Positions 1 through 13,243 of a stretch of DNA of 64,000 nucleotides are shown one piece after another. Position 1 is the stretch's first letter; the number at the start of each line of letters is the position of its first letter. The notes beneath the pieces are model-generated. The model saw only the letters and a program-made list of their open reading frames with translations. It was not told the DNA's origin and did not search any database. The stretch comes from Phascolomyces articulosus (lineage: Eukaryota; Mucoromycota; Mucoromycetes; Mucorales; Lichtheimiaceae). The stretch is taken from the NCBI GenBank assembly GCA_025677815.1, contig JAIXMP010000007.1, positions 992,001 to 1,056,000 of the forward strand. Direction: 5' to 3'. The position numbers and the translations under genes were made by a program.

Positions 1-53
1 CTTTCACACACGCATATTCATACTTGTTTCTCACAATCACAACAACAATCACA

Positions 54-2228
54 ATGCAATTCAATGGTAAAGTCGCAGTAGTGACTGGTGCGAGTCGTGG
101 TATAGGTCAAGCACTAGCGACTGAGCTTGTCAGAAGGGGTGTTAAAGTTGTTATTGGTGATATCCGTGATGCCGAAGGGGAGACTGTCGTTCAACAATTA
201 AATGACAGGTATTTATTATTGTCTACAGTGTGAGGTGCAGTATAGAAATCCTCTACTGAAACGCTTTATCTTATTAAATAGCGCAAAGGAACGTGTCGCC
301 GTATATAAGCATACAGACGTTGCTGTTTATAAAGATAATATTGAACTTTTTCAAACAGCCGAAGATACATTTGGTGATGTGGATGTAAGTTATGATTGTG
401 ATTGCCAGTCTATATGCTTATATAATCATAACAATGAAGTGTTTTACGACTTATCCTTCTAATAACGTTTCATTATATTTAATGATAAAGATTGCCATTT
501 TAAATGCTGGGGTAGGAACCGACTGTAATACCATATTTGGTCCTCTTGATGGTAGGACATAAACATTTCATAAACTTAATACAGCAGCAAATAAGTATTG
601 TTTATATCAATCGACATAAAATACAATTCTTTTTTGTATATTAGATCAACGGGATGATCATTTATTCCAAGTGGATGTATTTGGTGTAGTAAAAGGTATA
701 CATATATCTATCAATATGAATTTCTATATATAAAAATTTCATCATGACCTTATTTCTTATGGATGTTGACGATATAAATATTTAATAGGGTAAAACACAA
801 TTATTACAGAGTGATTAGGAATGAATTCATTCACCAATTGATATGTTATACTATTATTATTTTATATTTCTACTTATTTTGGTAACAAACAACAATAACA
901 ACAAAAGTACTAAAGTTGCAACACTTCATATGGCAAAGCATGGAAAAGGAGGATGTATCATAGCCACGGCATCAACTTGCAGTTTCCAAACACCTCCGTG
1001 AGTATTTCCCTATTCTCTCCATATTACACGTTGTTATATTTTAAAATTGTAATCGATTGTTCAAAGTTGATACTATAATAATATAATTACACAATTGTTG
1101 ATCAGGAAATAACTTATCCCATTTTCTTTTTGATTTACATATAATATAGCGCCATGGGAACGTATAATGCCGCCAAACATGCCGTTGCTGGATGGGTAAG
1201 AACTTTGGATTGGATGCCAAAAGTAACTGGTGTTCGAGTAAATGCAGGTATAGTAGTAATAAATGGTATAATAAAGATGATAATGATGAGGATCATATAT
1301 AAAATAGGATAAAGCTTCTTTTTTTCCTCGATACGTTCACATTGTCATGTGAATAATTTTAAGATTGATTTTACGATCCCATACATATATAAATAACTCC
1401 TTAATAACTTTTTTTTTGAAATTATAAAAATAGTATGTCCTGCATGGATTGGTAAGTTTTGATCCGATAAATAAGAAAAAAAATAAGGGAAAAAACATAA
1501 ATGTTCACGTTTTTTATATTTATGCTTTATTTGACGTTATATATTATTTTGCAACATAATCTACTTTTAAAATATTTTTATTATTTTATAAAACCTCCTT
1601 ATTCGTCTGTGTAAAAAAATAAACTTAAAAAAAGCACATTTTTATACATTTTTATAGATACAGATCTGTTGACAAATTTTGGAGAACGCGGGGTAGAGCC
1701 GTATTGGGATGTGGCAGATGCATTACCGCGTGCAAAAATGGAGACAGCTGTTGAAGGATTTCTAACATTGATTCAAGATGAATCTAAATCAGGTATATAT
1801 ATAATAGAAATTGATGCTTGTTTGAGGAGAAAGCCATCTTTATATTATTTCATGACATGATGTTGTTAATCCTGGCTTGTTTGTTGATCATTATACCATA
1901 CTGTTTTTTTTATATAGGATGCACACTATTGGTTCTTCCAAAAGGTCTTGAGGAATGGCCAAGGCCACCTGTATTTGGTAAGGACCTTTTTTTTTTATTT
2001 TCAAATATTATAATCTCTATGATATATGTGCAATGATAAAGAAGCTGATGTCATTATTTGTTGTAAATTGATGTTATTTATACTATAGAATCTTCGGTGA
2101 ATGATGCAACTAATCGAGCATTAGATAAATATCAGTATACTATGGTGGATCGATATAAACAAGAATTGAAGGAGGCATTAGAAAGATATGATCATGATAC
2201 CAGAAGAAAACCAATAAATGAACAATAA
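54..2228 (+). CDS. Short-chain dehydrogenase/reductase, tandem copy 1 (possibly disrupted)
   Basis: A Rossmann-fold NAD(P)-dependent oxidoreductase; the substrate is unknown. Exons read 54-208, 282-384, 491-551, 645-695, 908-997, 1150-1247, 1434-1451 (18-nt microexon), 1658-1792, 1918-1977 and 2089-2228. It has the classical TGASRGIG cofactor motif near residue 14, an NAG motif, and catalytic Ser plus YNAAK. The start follows from alignment with the four downstream paralogs. It is the most diverged copy: the C-terminus ends in a basic tail rather than REGI, and an extra intron lies at 696-907. That intron cannot be removed in frame: the exon before it ends in phase 1 and the exon after it needs phase 2, so the model is one base out (911 nt). 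Copy 1 may be decaying, may use a non-canonical splice site, or may carry a sequence error. The SDR assignment is secure; functionality is not. Confidence 0.7.
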
Positions 2229-4058
2229 ATATTATATAATATGTGTTTATTCACTCTACGGTATAAAACCTTTTGCAATATACGAGAAATAATTATAATT
2301 GAAACTTGATGTTTACTACTACTACATCAATTGGTTATTGCGACAACATATTTATAGTACCAGCCAAGTTGGAATGGAAAATTCAAAAACGAACATTAGC
2401 ATATATCAATTCAGGAGAAATTTCAAATCAATACCACTAATTTCAACTTGCATAAAAGCTCTTCCATGTCTATCGATTGAGAGCATGTTTAGAGATCCAC
2501 TACCTGTATTATGTTTTTTTTTATAAAAAAACATCTTCATTAATGATTCGCACTTAGTATGGATAATGTGGCAATGATACAGATGTTAAAAAAAAAAAAA
2601 AAAAAAAACGGAAAAGAAAAAGATAATATTTATATGGGGAAAGAGTGGAGTAACATAGCATTTTTAGGCAGCTGCATCATCCTACAAAATTACGCAATTC
2701 CACCGTCATCAAATACCACAAACTTAAAAATTGAATTAAAAACTAGTGCTATCAGGGACATTGTTATAATGATATTCCATATCCAAGTTTCTAAATAATT
2801 ATACACCATTTGTCGTTTGATAATAGATATTACCTACATTCGTGAGTATGAGTAGCTAAAGGAGTTGATACAACATTACCAACTTCTTCATTAATCACGA
2901 TACCAAGCGAGCCAAATAGCTATGAAGAAATTTTGGAGATTAAGCAACAAATTTCATCGCTATCCACATCAAAATTATTCTAAAAGGGTAGCCATGATAA
3001 TATCTGAGAAGCCAACAACCCATCCGCTCCTTGTTATATGGAGTAATTTGATGTTCTTCCTATCGCTGAATCAACTAATGCGCAAGACCTTTTTTTCGTT
3101 TATGCAAGATTTAAACCCAGTGCCCTTTAGGAACAAAAATATCATCATCATCTGTCATCAGCAAAAAGAGATTTCAATTAATCGGATATGCTAATATTAC
3201 ATAATAAACATCAGATATTATATAAGACCGTCCATTGTGTTTGCAAAATGTATTATTTGTTTTTTTTAATTATTATTATAAATTTATAATAAATCATGAG
3301 TCACAGGAATATATATCGCCATTAAGTAATGCATAATACTTAATTCCAAAAAAAAAAGACACATCCTCGACGGTTCGTCTTAAGCATACCTCTCAGAGCG
3401 AAGCATAATAAATAGGAACGATTTTGAAAAAAAAATTAGAAGTTCGGCGCTTTTAACCGATTAATCATTCCCTATAGGAATTTTTGATAAAATATATGTA
3501 GATTCGTGCAACTTGTGATTTAATTTATTGAGATGTATAGAGGACTTGCATAGTGAAAATACTAGATAAAACGCTTGCTACTATAGTAACCACACTTACT
3601 ACCATTAGTTTGTGTGCCATAGCTATTACAATGGCCAATATCATTATTTTTTTTATTTTATATCGGCACAATATAGCTCTACGTAATGTTTAATAAATTC
3701 AATTATGTCTTGAACATTAAACCGTCTATGTACTTGAAATACGTAGTAATATTTGTATCATATCAAACATGTTTTCTTTTCAATATGCTTCGGCGTTGTT
3801 CAAACATTCATCAACGAAGGATGTACTTGAAAGTTACAGTATTGCTTTTGCAAGAGCCAATAGTGATATAGAAAAAAAATGAAGGTTGTAACTGCTGGTA
3901 TTTCATATTACATTTTCCTTTACTAATGAATATAACGATAGGACAGAGCGAAGATTCTCATGATGCTGATGGCTAATATGTGTAATTGATTTTAGTTCTC
4001 ATTTCTGTTTACGAAAATTAATTGGATTATATATAATGGTTGATTCTATCTTTGCGAC

Positions 4059-4131
4059 TTTTTTCTTACTGTCCTTAAATCATATAGTGGTACAGCGTCA
4101 GTTGCTATGATTTAAGGACAGCAAGAAAAAA
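4059..4131. repeat. 26-bp inverted repeat with 21-base loop
   Basis: The arms 4059-4084 and 4106-4131 are reverse complements at 25 of 26 positions, flanking a 21-base spacer. Each arm contains the core GTCCTTAAATCATA. No protein is encoded. It could be a short MITE-like element, a hairpin RNA or a cruciform-forming spacer. No clear target-site duplication was seen. Confidence 0.85.
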
Positions 4132-4386
4132 CTTACCCACATCCATATAAAACATCAAACAATAGAATTATAAGGTATTTTGTTATTGAAGAATAAAGTC
4201 TGTTCACGTCGCCGGCTTTTTTGGCCGATCAAACAATTTTTAAGATTATTATCTTCAATATAATATTCAACAAAAATTGTCGCATATTCGAGTTATTTAA
4301 ACTAAAACAAGCACAAAGGATATTGCATTAATGCAGTTGATGCTTTTTCCCAGAAAACAAGGCTAATATATATATTCTAAAAAAAA

Positions 4387-4394
4387 TATATAAG
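4387..4394 (+). promoter_or_regulatory. Putative TATA box of SDR copy 2
   Basis: TATATAAG lies 93 bases upstream of the ATG at 4480. It resembles the TATA-like motifs found 70-77 bases upstream of copies 3-5. Position and sequence only. Confidence 0.4.
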
Positions 4395-4479
4395 AAATCA
4401 ACTTTTCTTCAACTCTCAGACTATCATCCGTTTTTTTTTCAATTTATTCTCATCTTCTTTATTCAAATAATATATCATT

Positions 4480-6129
4480 ATGGTCAAGTCTCTCGAAGGA
4501 AAAGTTGCTGTTATTACCGGAGCTGCTCGCAACATTGGCAAACATGTTGCTGCCGAAATGATTGAACGTGGCGTTAAGGTTGTTATTGGTGACATTTTGG
4601 ATGCTGAAGGTGAAGCTACCATCAAGGAATTCAATGAAAAGTAAGAATTCATTATAATGGAATGTATAAAGATAGATATTACATAATTCTGTGTTTTTTA
4701 TACAAGAAATACACAACATGTATATTATTATTTATATGTTTATCACTCAAACAACAATTTGCTATAGGGCTGGTACCAAGGTTGCTGTTTATTGTCAGAC
4801 TGATGTCACTAAATATTCTGACAATAAATCTCTCTTTGCTTTGGCTGAAAAAGAATTTGGTGGTGTTGATGTAAGTATAATAATATGCTTTTTGAAAAAA
4901 AGAATATGTTGTCGTACTAAATTTTATGCTTATTTCACTATTAATCCAGATTGCTTTCCTTAACGCTGGTATTGGTTCCAATGCCAATACAATGTTCTTG
5001 CCTCTTAGTGGTAATTATTATATTTGTATTAGACAGTAACATATGATGTTTGATATTTTTATCCATTGTGGATTAATAATTTATCTGTTCTTCTAATATG
5101 TAGATTCTCTCGATGAACGGATGCTGGACATTAACACAACTGCGGTGATCAAGGGAAGCAAAGTTGCTATTCTTTACATGGCTAAGAGAGGTGGAGGTGT
5201 AATTGTCAACACTGCTAGTGTTGCCGGTGTGAGTATCGTATTCTCATTTATAATGAAGTTGCTACATATTTCAGTATATTGTTCTAATATTTTTTTATTT
5301 ACTTATTTTAGTTTCATGGCGGCCCGTAAGTTTTTCAAAGAGAAATTTTCTAGTTTGATTTGTGTAAAATTGTTACAGACAAGAAATATGTTATACCAAT
5401 ACTTTGTACAGTTCCATAGGTAATTACAGTGCATCTAAGTTTGGTGTGGTTGGTTGGACCAGATCTAATGCCATTTTTGAAGAAGTTTGTGGCGTTAGAA
5501 TGAATGCTGTTTGCCCCTACTGGGTTGGTAAGTTTACTAACATTTTGATTCTTTTTTTTTGTAACAAGCATGAAAAAAAACATCATATTAAGGGGGAAAA
5601 TCTATACTTTTGATTTAGAAACGGAGCTCGCCAGCGATTTGGGTAATGATGCTGAAAAAGACCCTTTCGCCATCTTGGTTACCAAATCACTTCGTACCAA
5701 GATAGAAACTGTAGTTGAAGCTGTATTGACTCTTGTCGAAGACAAGTCCAGAAATGGTAATCATCATTGTCACACATCTCTCACTGTATTTCTGAGTGAA
5801 AAAAGGGTAAAACTAACATTATGTAAAAAAATTTAGCTGAATGCTTGTTGGCCCTTCCCAAGAATGTTATTCGTCCCCAAGAACCCGTTCCTTCTTACCG
5901 TAAATAGTCATTTCTTAAGCATTTATACAACCCAATGGAATGATGATTGGGTGGGATAACAGTAATTGGGGATTTGGGAATTTGAACTTTTTTTAATCAA
6001 CAACCTTTATGAAACATAGCCGAACTTGTCCAGGATGAAACTTCCGATGACGCCGTTGCTTATTATAATGCTACACTTCCTTATTTCAAGAAGAAGTTGG
6101 CTGAAGCTCTTGAGCGAGAGGGTATCTAA
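4480..6129 (+). CDS. Short-chain dehydrogenase/reductase, tandem copy 2
   Basis: NAD(P)-dependent SDR of 296 residues, resembling the 15-hydroxyprostaglandin-dehydrogenase type in its central block; the substrate is unknown. Exons: 4480-4640, 4768-4870, 4950-5010, 5104-5228, 5312-5325 (14-nt microexon), 5412-5527, 5619-5756, 5837-5899, 6020-6129. They sum to whole codons. The cofactor motif is TGAARNIG at residues 13-20, with Asn where classical SDRs have the first Gly of GIG. NAG lies at 93-95 and the catalytic set is Ser147, Tyr160, Lys164. The protein ends in EREGI. No signal peptide or PTS1 is seen, so it is probably cytosolic. It is closest to copy 3: 11 differences in the 161-nt first exon, the same intron positions, and no 18-nt microexon. 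The ATG aligns with copies 3 and 4. Confidence 0.93.
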
Positions 6130-8289
6130 GTAATACATTAGATACTTCCGTTGCCAACAATGGATACGACAGCTATATTGAATTTTCCAATACTGTTATT
6201 AAACATTGAAAAATCAATATAAAAAATGGGCATTCCACTAGCTTTTTTTGTATTATAAATAAATTAACAAATAAACAAGTTCGATGTTGGTACTGCGTAA
6301 ATTATATTCCAAATTCGTACGATGGAAGAAAACGAATAAGTAATGCTTGTAGAATAGGCATATATCAAGAGAAATTATGTTATGGTGCAAATCATTTAAA
6401 CAGACATTTTTTTCTACTTTTTTCAAGATACTTAAAAATATGTTTCAGGAATTTTATAATTTGATATATATAGAATATAAATCCTGGAATGGATTCTTGC
6501 TATTTATATAGATAATGGTTACAGAGAAGAGATTTAAAATAAAGAATTTAAGCAGAGATACCCCATTCAGTGCAACACGTTTCTATGCAGGCATATTCAT
6601 ATGTAGCTAGTGAATTTCCACATTTAATTTATTTATGTATGCACTGGTTAAAACATCAATTACTTTCTTTATATGTGTAGTGAATCTTCTCGATGTAATA
6701 TGCATAATGAGTTTTGTTGGTATTCATTGATCAAGCCATAATATAGTAAATGGTTTAAACTAACATATAATATTCCTGGTATTAAAAAAATTCGATGAAT
6801 AAAACAATGTTATTGATAAGGGTTTAGCTAGCTGTGAAATAAATGCATGTTTATTTAAAGGTCTGAAAAATAAATTAACGCATTATGACCTATATATCTT
6901 ATTCAAACAGTCCTTCTATCAATGCATGAGATATCTACTAAACCATATTTGGATTTCGGAATTTGAATGTTTTGGGATGAACATCTCGAATAATGTCTGT
7001 TTAAAATGATTTGCATCATAGCAACCATTTGCAAGTTTAAGAGTAAGCAGGAGTGATATAAATAATATGTAAAAACTTGTCATCGAAGGAATTATAGATA
7101 TGTAATAATCCTCGTCTGAATAATGTCCTACAGTTTTGTTAAATTTTGCCAGCATATAAAGAACCACGTGGCCATTATTAGATACAAATACCAAGCAGCT
7201 TGCTCATGATAGTAAATATTGATATGTATGTGTCATAATCACAGATTTGTACAAAATTCTATTCTTTCTTTCTCGCCTTGCTAGTTCTTCAACGCACTAA
7301 CGACCACGATATGGTATTTTTTGTACGAGAAAATCATTATTTAGCTTTATGTTTTATTATTATATAACACGCTGAGGGGTTATTTTTACCAACAACAAAG
7401 AATTGTTGCTACTCATGAAGATACCTGTTACAGAAATATGAAAGAAAGTTAAGCGACTGCTTTTTTCTGAGAAAATGCATTATGCCAAATAAGGAGCTCC
7501 GGTGATGATGCGTTTTTGTCCCACATGGATGAAGCGTGCAAATTTTCTCTAGAATGTATTTCTGATGACACACTTCTTTAATTTGACCGGGTATTTTATG
7601 TTTGAACTACTATTCTATTTTTCATATCAAATACCATATATTGTCATACAATTCAATTGTTGATATAATTACATGAAATATAATTGGGTTCTTTGCTGCA
7701 GGATCACTACATCGCGCTGTTTAATTATTTATAATAGGCAGCAGTAGCATCTTAAGTCTAATAATATCATTTTCTTTGTTACATATTCTCCGCAAATAAT
7801 ATACATCAGTTTTACTGATGGTGTCCATAATTTCATTCATAATGGATCCTAACAATGAATGATTGGAGTATCTCATATCATTATTTTTTTTGTTTGTTTG
7901 CTACGTTTTGTTGTTGTTTATAATGTGAAAAGCTAATCTTTGGTTTTTATGAAATATATTATGAATATTATTAATAGAACAATAGGATATCAACCAGTGT
8001 GTTTTATGTGATGAAGTAAGAAATCTAGGAAAATTAATTGTGAAGGACCGATATAATGTATCAAAGTAAGGATATATATGAAATGAGTATTAACTTTCAT
8101 TGAAAAAAGGCGACAGTATCTCCACACTACTCGATTTTTAGGTTTTATAATCAAGGGGATATCTGATGTAGAAGTAATTTTCACACACTTGCTCACCTGA
8201 CCCCCAAATTTCTATATAAATGGATCGTCAAAATAAAATCCTTCTTCTCTTTCAATCTATTCTCCTCTATTTTATTCACATAATACACT
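6130..8289. other. Intergenic spacer between SDR copies 2 and 3
   Basis: No gene recognised. The stretch at about 7,440-7,630 shares phrases such as TTTTTGTCCCAC and CTTCTTTAATTT with the region upstream of copy 4 (about 10,720-10,880). This suggests that 5' flanking DNA was copied with the gene. Confidence 0.6.
8178..8220 (+). promoter_or_regulatory. Putative promoter of SDR copy 3 (TTCACACACT motif plus TATA box)
   Basis: TTTTCACACACTTGC at 8178-8192 is followed by TATATAAA at 8213-8220, 70 bases before the ATG at 8290. Copy 4 has the same order (CTTCACACACTGC, then TATATAAA), and copy 1 has CTTTCACACACGC at bases 1-13. A shared regulatory site is inferred, not shown. Confidence 0.45.
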
Positions 8290-9926
8290 ATGGCCAAAAC
8301 TCTCGAAGGAAAAGTTGCTGTTATTACCGGCGCTGCTCGTAACATTGGCAAACATGTTGCTGCCGAAATGATTGAACGTGGCGCTAAGGTTGTTATTGGC
8401 GACATTTTGGATGCTGAAGGTGAAGCTACCGTCAAAGAATTTAACGAAAAGTAAGTAACCATTGCAACAGAACGCATAAATCAACATGACATTTTGAGAT
8501 TATGTTTTTTTCACACGCCATTTTCTCACCCCACAAAATATACACACGATGTGCTCATTACTCATACGATTTGAAAAATTATTATTACCATAGAGCTGGT
8601 ACTAAGGTTGCTGCCTACATTCACACTGATGTAACTCAATATGCTGATAACAAGGCCCTCTTTGCATTGGCTGAAAAGGAATTTGGTGGTGTTGATGTAA
8701 GTTTTGGTATTATTTCTGCTGATTTAAACGGGGCTCATCACTGAGCGTATTGTCATGCTTAATTTATGAAAATATTATTTTAGATTGCTTTCCTTAATGC
8801 TGGTATTGGATCCAACGCCAATACTATGTTTTTACCTCTTGATGGTATGTATATAATGCACAACGTGGATACTAACAGTTGTCATATTTATTATCAGTTC
8901 TTCACTAACAATCCGCTGGTTTTATTATTATTATTATATAGATGCTCTTGATGATCGTATGCTTGACATTAACACGACTGCTGTGATCAAGGGAAGCAAA
9001 GTTGCAATTCTTCACATGGCCAAGAGAGGTGGTGGTGTAATTGTCAACACCGCTAGTGTTGCCGGTGTAAGTACTATATTTTCTTCATTATATATTGAAT
9101 TTTGCGAAGTATTTTATTCTAAAACCTATTCATTTATTTTAGTTCCTTTGCTCTCCGTAAGTTTCTCCGAGAGGAGTTTCCTAATTTGGTGGAACGAATT
9201 GACAATTTACTAATATGAACTTTATACTTATAGTGCTGTTGGAAATTACACTGCCTCAAAGCATGGCGTAGTTGGATGGACCAGATCGAATGCTATTTTT
9301 GAACACGTTTGTGGTGTTCGCATGAACGCTATTTGCCCTTACTGGGTTGGTAAGTTGCGTCTTTTGTACCTATATATTACATAATTTTTCCGTTCCAGCA
9401 AGGTGCTGAAAATAAAAATTAATTAGAAACCGAACTCGCTGGCGACTTGGGTAACAGTGTCCACAAAGATCCTTTTGCCACCATGGTTGCCAAGTCTCCT
9501 CGCACCAAGGTTGAAACTGTTGTTGAGGCTGTATTAACTCTTGTTGAAGACAAGTCCCGAAATGGTATTTATCATCAAAATAGCTCGAATCCAAAATGAG
9601 TAAAACTAACATTATATAAATTATTTAGCTCAATGTTTGTTGGCTCTTCCTGGTAATGTCATTCGACCTCAAGAACCTATTCCCACCTATCGTAAGTAAC
9701 AACTGCCAAGTACTACTGCTACAATATAAATGATTTGGCTATTGATAGTAGTAAGAAATTGAAGGAATTGATGTTTATATTCTAACTGATGCCATATTGA
9801 AATAATTTATATATAGCCGAAATTCTTGATGAAAACTATCAATCTGTTGCTAGTACTTATGTTCAAGAAACGATCCCCTTCTATAAGGAGAGATTGGCTG
9901 AAGCCCTTGAACGTGAGGGTATCTAA
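8290..9926 (+). CDS. Short-chain dehydrogenase/reductase, tandem copy 3
   Basis: SDR of 296 residues, very similar to copy 2. Exons: 8290-8450, 8594-8696, 8784-8844, 8942-9066, 9143-9156 (14-nt microexon), 9234-9349, 9427-9564, 9629-9691, 9817-9926. All introns are GT-AG and the exons sum to 891 nt. The motifs are TGAARNIG near the N-terminus, NAG, the NTASVAG serine block, the YTASK catalytic pair and a C-terminal EREGI. The exon layout is identical to copy 2, including the fused NAICPYWV exon that copies 1, 4 and 5 split. The introns have diverged much more than the exons, so duplication is not very recent or the exons are held by selection or conversion. The substrate is unknown; cytosolic location is inferred from the lack of targeting signals. 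Confidence 0.93.
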
Positions 9927-11542
9927 ATTATTATTTAGATGTATACCAATATTTTTTTTAACTTGTCTCATTTGCTATCAGTAGTCATGAATAATAGTTG
10001 ATCCGCCTCTTTTCGTTATTGAATATCGAAATCTTTGTAAAAAAAATCAAAATAAAAAATGATATCCTTATTTGATTTGTATTATAAGTGAAATTAAGTC
10101 TATGGACTATCTATTTGTGTAAATATATAGGTGGAGATGGATAAAGGGTTATTTGGGCAAAATTAAACTTCAAGAAGTAAAAGTATCACTGGGAAATATA
10201 TATTCACGCTAATATAGTGCGTCAAATTAATGGAAATACTTCAAGCATTCGGCCCGATAATTCACCACTGTTATATATTAAGCTCAGTAGTAGTTGCATA
10301 GTACTTGCTGCTACTACAAGGAAACTTTTACTTTATATGATTCCCGAAATAAAAAAAAATGGTACCTCTCTGTTTTTGCTTATCAGACCCGATGGTTTTA
10401 TATAATAACAAGGGCACGTATTAGATATGTTACCTCAAATATACATTATGAATCAAAATATTATAACAATGCTACCAGGATGAAGCCACTCTACTGCCAG
10501 CTGCTCTTCAATTTAGCCTTAAAAGTGGTAATGTTGTTGCTACGCTTTCTTTACATTGCAACTGTTATTTTTATTATTATTATTAGAGATATATTATTAT
10601 ATAAATCGCTTCTTGATATTTTATTTTTCAAAATCATATAAATTATGATGCTCCAGAAGGAAGAAGCCCTCAGTTTATACAGTTTATACTATACAAGTAC
10701 TATATACGCAAAAGAAACTTTAGTTGCTTTTTCTGTTAAGGTTTGCTTTTGCTACCTTTTCTATATTAGCCGTTCCGACGATATTATTTTTGTCCCACCA
10801 TGTTGCATAATCAATGAGGGGTTACTGATTTTCTATCCCACGCTTCTTTAATTTCAACAGGTATATTGAGTGTAATCCTGTTATTCTTTTTAAATGAAGT
10901 ATACATATCTATGAAGCCACTACATAAACAGCTGTGTATCGTAACCTGCTCTTCAATAGGACCGTTTTATTACCATGTTTCTTTCATATAGTATGCAACA
11001 AGTGGATATATGAATTTAGAGATTTGTAGTGTTCCATCTCTTTGTCTTTTATCATAATCTTCTTGCACATATTGTAACGCTCAACGAGATATACCATATA
11101 ACCTGTTGATAATCAAAATTAGCCTAGTACATAGAAACCGAGCTGTAAACAACACCGTCTTATCCGCGTGTCCTAAACTTTATATTTTGACATTTTTTTC
11201 CATAGTTTACTAATATATATCAGTTGAATATAATGTATCTAAATTACGTAAAAATGTAGGATCAGTTTTCACACTGTATTTTGATGGTTTATAGGGAATA
11301 TTTGCTTAAATTTATTTGAAAGGAAACCATTTTTTCCGCCCGGTCCGATTTTCGGGTCACAGAAGGGGTCTGATGTACTGGTGTAATCCCTTGAATTGGA
11401 ATAGAGATAATAATCTTCACACACTGCATCTGGTCACATATTGTTTTTCTCTCTCGATTTCATGCATAACATTATATAAATAGTCAACAACTAAAGTCAT
11501 CTAATTTATTTATCTCTTTTTTATTATTCAAATAACATAAAA
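9927..11542. other. Intergenic spacer between SDR copies 3 and 4
   Basis: No gene recognised. The stretch at about 10,720-10,880 resembles the region upstream of copy 3. A short-ORF stretch at 10,294-10,641 has no family signature. Confidence 0.6.
11415..11480 (+). promoter_or_regulatory. Putative promoter of SDR copy 4 (TTCACACACT motif plus TATA box)
   Basis: CTTCACACACTGCATC at 11415-11430 is followed by TATATAAA at 11473-11480, 70 bases before the ATG at 11543. Sequence and order match the region before copy 3. Confidence 0.45.
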
Positions 11543-13243
11543 ATGACAAAGACACTCGAAGGAAAGGTCGCTGTTTTGACTGGCGCTGCACGCAATATTG
11601 GCAAACACGTTGCTATCGAACTTGTTAACCGTGGTGCCAAAGTGGTCATTGGCGATGTTCTGGATGCTCAAGGTGAAGCTACTGTGAAAGAACTTAATGA
11701 ACTGTAACTACTGTATTTTTCTTTTATTGTTTTTTTTTTTGAGTGATGTTCATTTTTTGCTTACCTCATTTTCATTGATATATAACGAAAAAGTGCTGGT
11801 GAAAAAGTTGCAGCATATATTCATACAGATGTAACAACCTATCAAGCTAACAAGGCGATGTTTGCTTTCGCCGAAACTGAATTTGGTGGCGTTGATGTAT
11901 GTTAATTTTTTCATGTACAAAGTTGCAATAAAGTTTTTTTTTTACTAAAATCAGGAAAACATGTTTTTTAGATTGCATTTTTGAATGCTGGTATTGGTAC
12001 AAACGCCAATACCATGTTCTTGCCCTTGGATGGTAAGTTATCCCGGAGTACATGCTTGTATCAAAAAAACCACGGGTGCTATGTAATGATATCAAATTTA
12101 ATGACAACATAAAAAACAGACGCTATGGATGATAGAATGTTGGATATCAACACCACTGCTGTTGTCAAAGGTGGAAAGGTCGCCATGCTTTATCTTGCAA
12201 AGAGGGGTGGAGGTGTCATTGTGAATACTGCAAGCGTTGCTGGTGTAAGTCTAGCTTTTTCATTAATTTTCATCGTCGCTATTTTGATGCTGCTTGGGAG
12301 GTTTTGTATTAACAAATATATTCTTCTTTCACCGTTTAGTTTCTTGCTGGCCCGTAAGTGTATATCTTTATTTATCAAACAATTGGTGAAAAGGATCCTA
12401 ATGAAAGAATAATTATAATATAGAACAATGAGTATCTATAACGCATCTAAGCATGGAGTGATTGGATGGACACGTTCCAACGATATCTATAAACATGTAT
12501 GCAATGTGAGAATGAATGCGGGTATGTTTTAAAATAATTACTGTTGTAATTATGAAAGCTTTGCTTTCTTTTATTTGGATGAACCTATATAATATTGATC
12601 CTTCTTTTTCTATATGCTATTTTATTATATATAGTATGTCCTACTTGGGTTGGTAAGTTTTTTTTCCATTTTTCCATTTATTAATACCTATTCCTGAATA
12701 TCTATAATTGTACTGACATGAAACAATCATTGGTTTTCGCCATAATAAATTTAGATACTGAATTGGCTGTTGATTTGGCAGAAAATGACGATGGTAACCC
12801 ATTTACTGAAATCTTTGCAAAGATGCCAAGAGTAAAAGCTGAAACAGTCGTAGAAGCCGTACTGACTTTAATTGAGGATGAATCACGAAATGGTATGCTG
12901 GAAATTTACAGGAGGAAAATAGTTGATAGGGTGTCTCATTAATCATCTGTTACCATTATAAATGATCTTCATCCTGCTATATTTTTATTAGGTGAAGCGC
13001 TTTTAGCCTTGCCCGGTGGAGTTATCCGACCTCAAGAACCCATTAGTCGATTTCGTAAGTTGCCATTATTAAATTTGAATTAAATGATTCTTTCTATAAA
13101 TATATACTTATGTTATTTTGTATATTATTATAGCCGAACTTGTGAGCGAAGAGTTCTTGAATATTGCTACTCAAAAAGCACCCGACACTGTTGCTTACTA
13201 CAAGAGAAAGTTGGAAGAAGCTCGCAAGAGAGAAGGAATCTAA
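11543..13243 (+). CDS. Short-chain dehydrogenase/reductase, tandem copy 4
   Basis: SDR of 296 residues; substrate unknown. Exons: 11543-11703, 11794-11896, 11972-12032, 12120-12244, 12340-12353 (14 nt), 12424-12521, 12635-12652 (18 nt), 12755-12892, 12992-13054, 13134-13243. This is the only copy with both microexons: the 14-nt one shared with copies 2 and 3, and the 18-nt one (VCPTWV region) shared with copies 1 and 5. The protein has TGAARNIG, NAG, a NTASVAG serine, YNASK and ends KREGI. The acidic segment after the active site (ENDDGNPFTE) aligns with the NDAEKDPFAI block of copy 2. All splice sites are GT-AG and the frame is complete. It is intermediate between copies 2/3 and 5. Confidence 0.93.

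Larger units (their letters stand above)
2229..4479. other. Intergenic spacer between SDR copies 1 and 2
   Basis: AT-rich and without a convincing gene. It contains an A-tract near 2588-2607, a weak coding-like stretch on the minus strand around 2690-3000 (see rejected items) and the inverted repeat at 4059-4131. Confidence 0.6.

Noticed and set aside
2690..3000. Minus-strand stretch that reads like an exon (I-V-I-N-E-E-V-G type) with plausible splice sites
   Set aside because: Only about 25 residues look coding, frames break on both sides and no family was recognised. At best a gene relic.
10294..10641. Open reading frame of 115 codons between SDR copies 3 and 4
   Set aside because: Composition is Tyr/Ile/Leu-rich as expected for random AT-rich DNA, with no motif and no match to neighbours.
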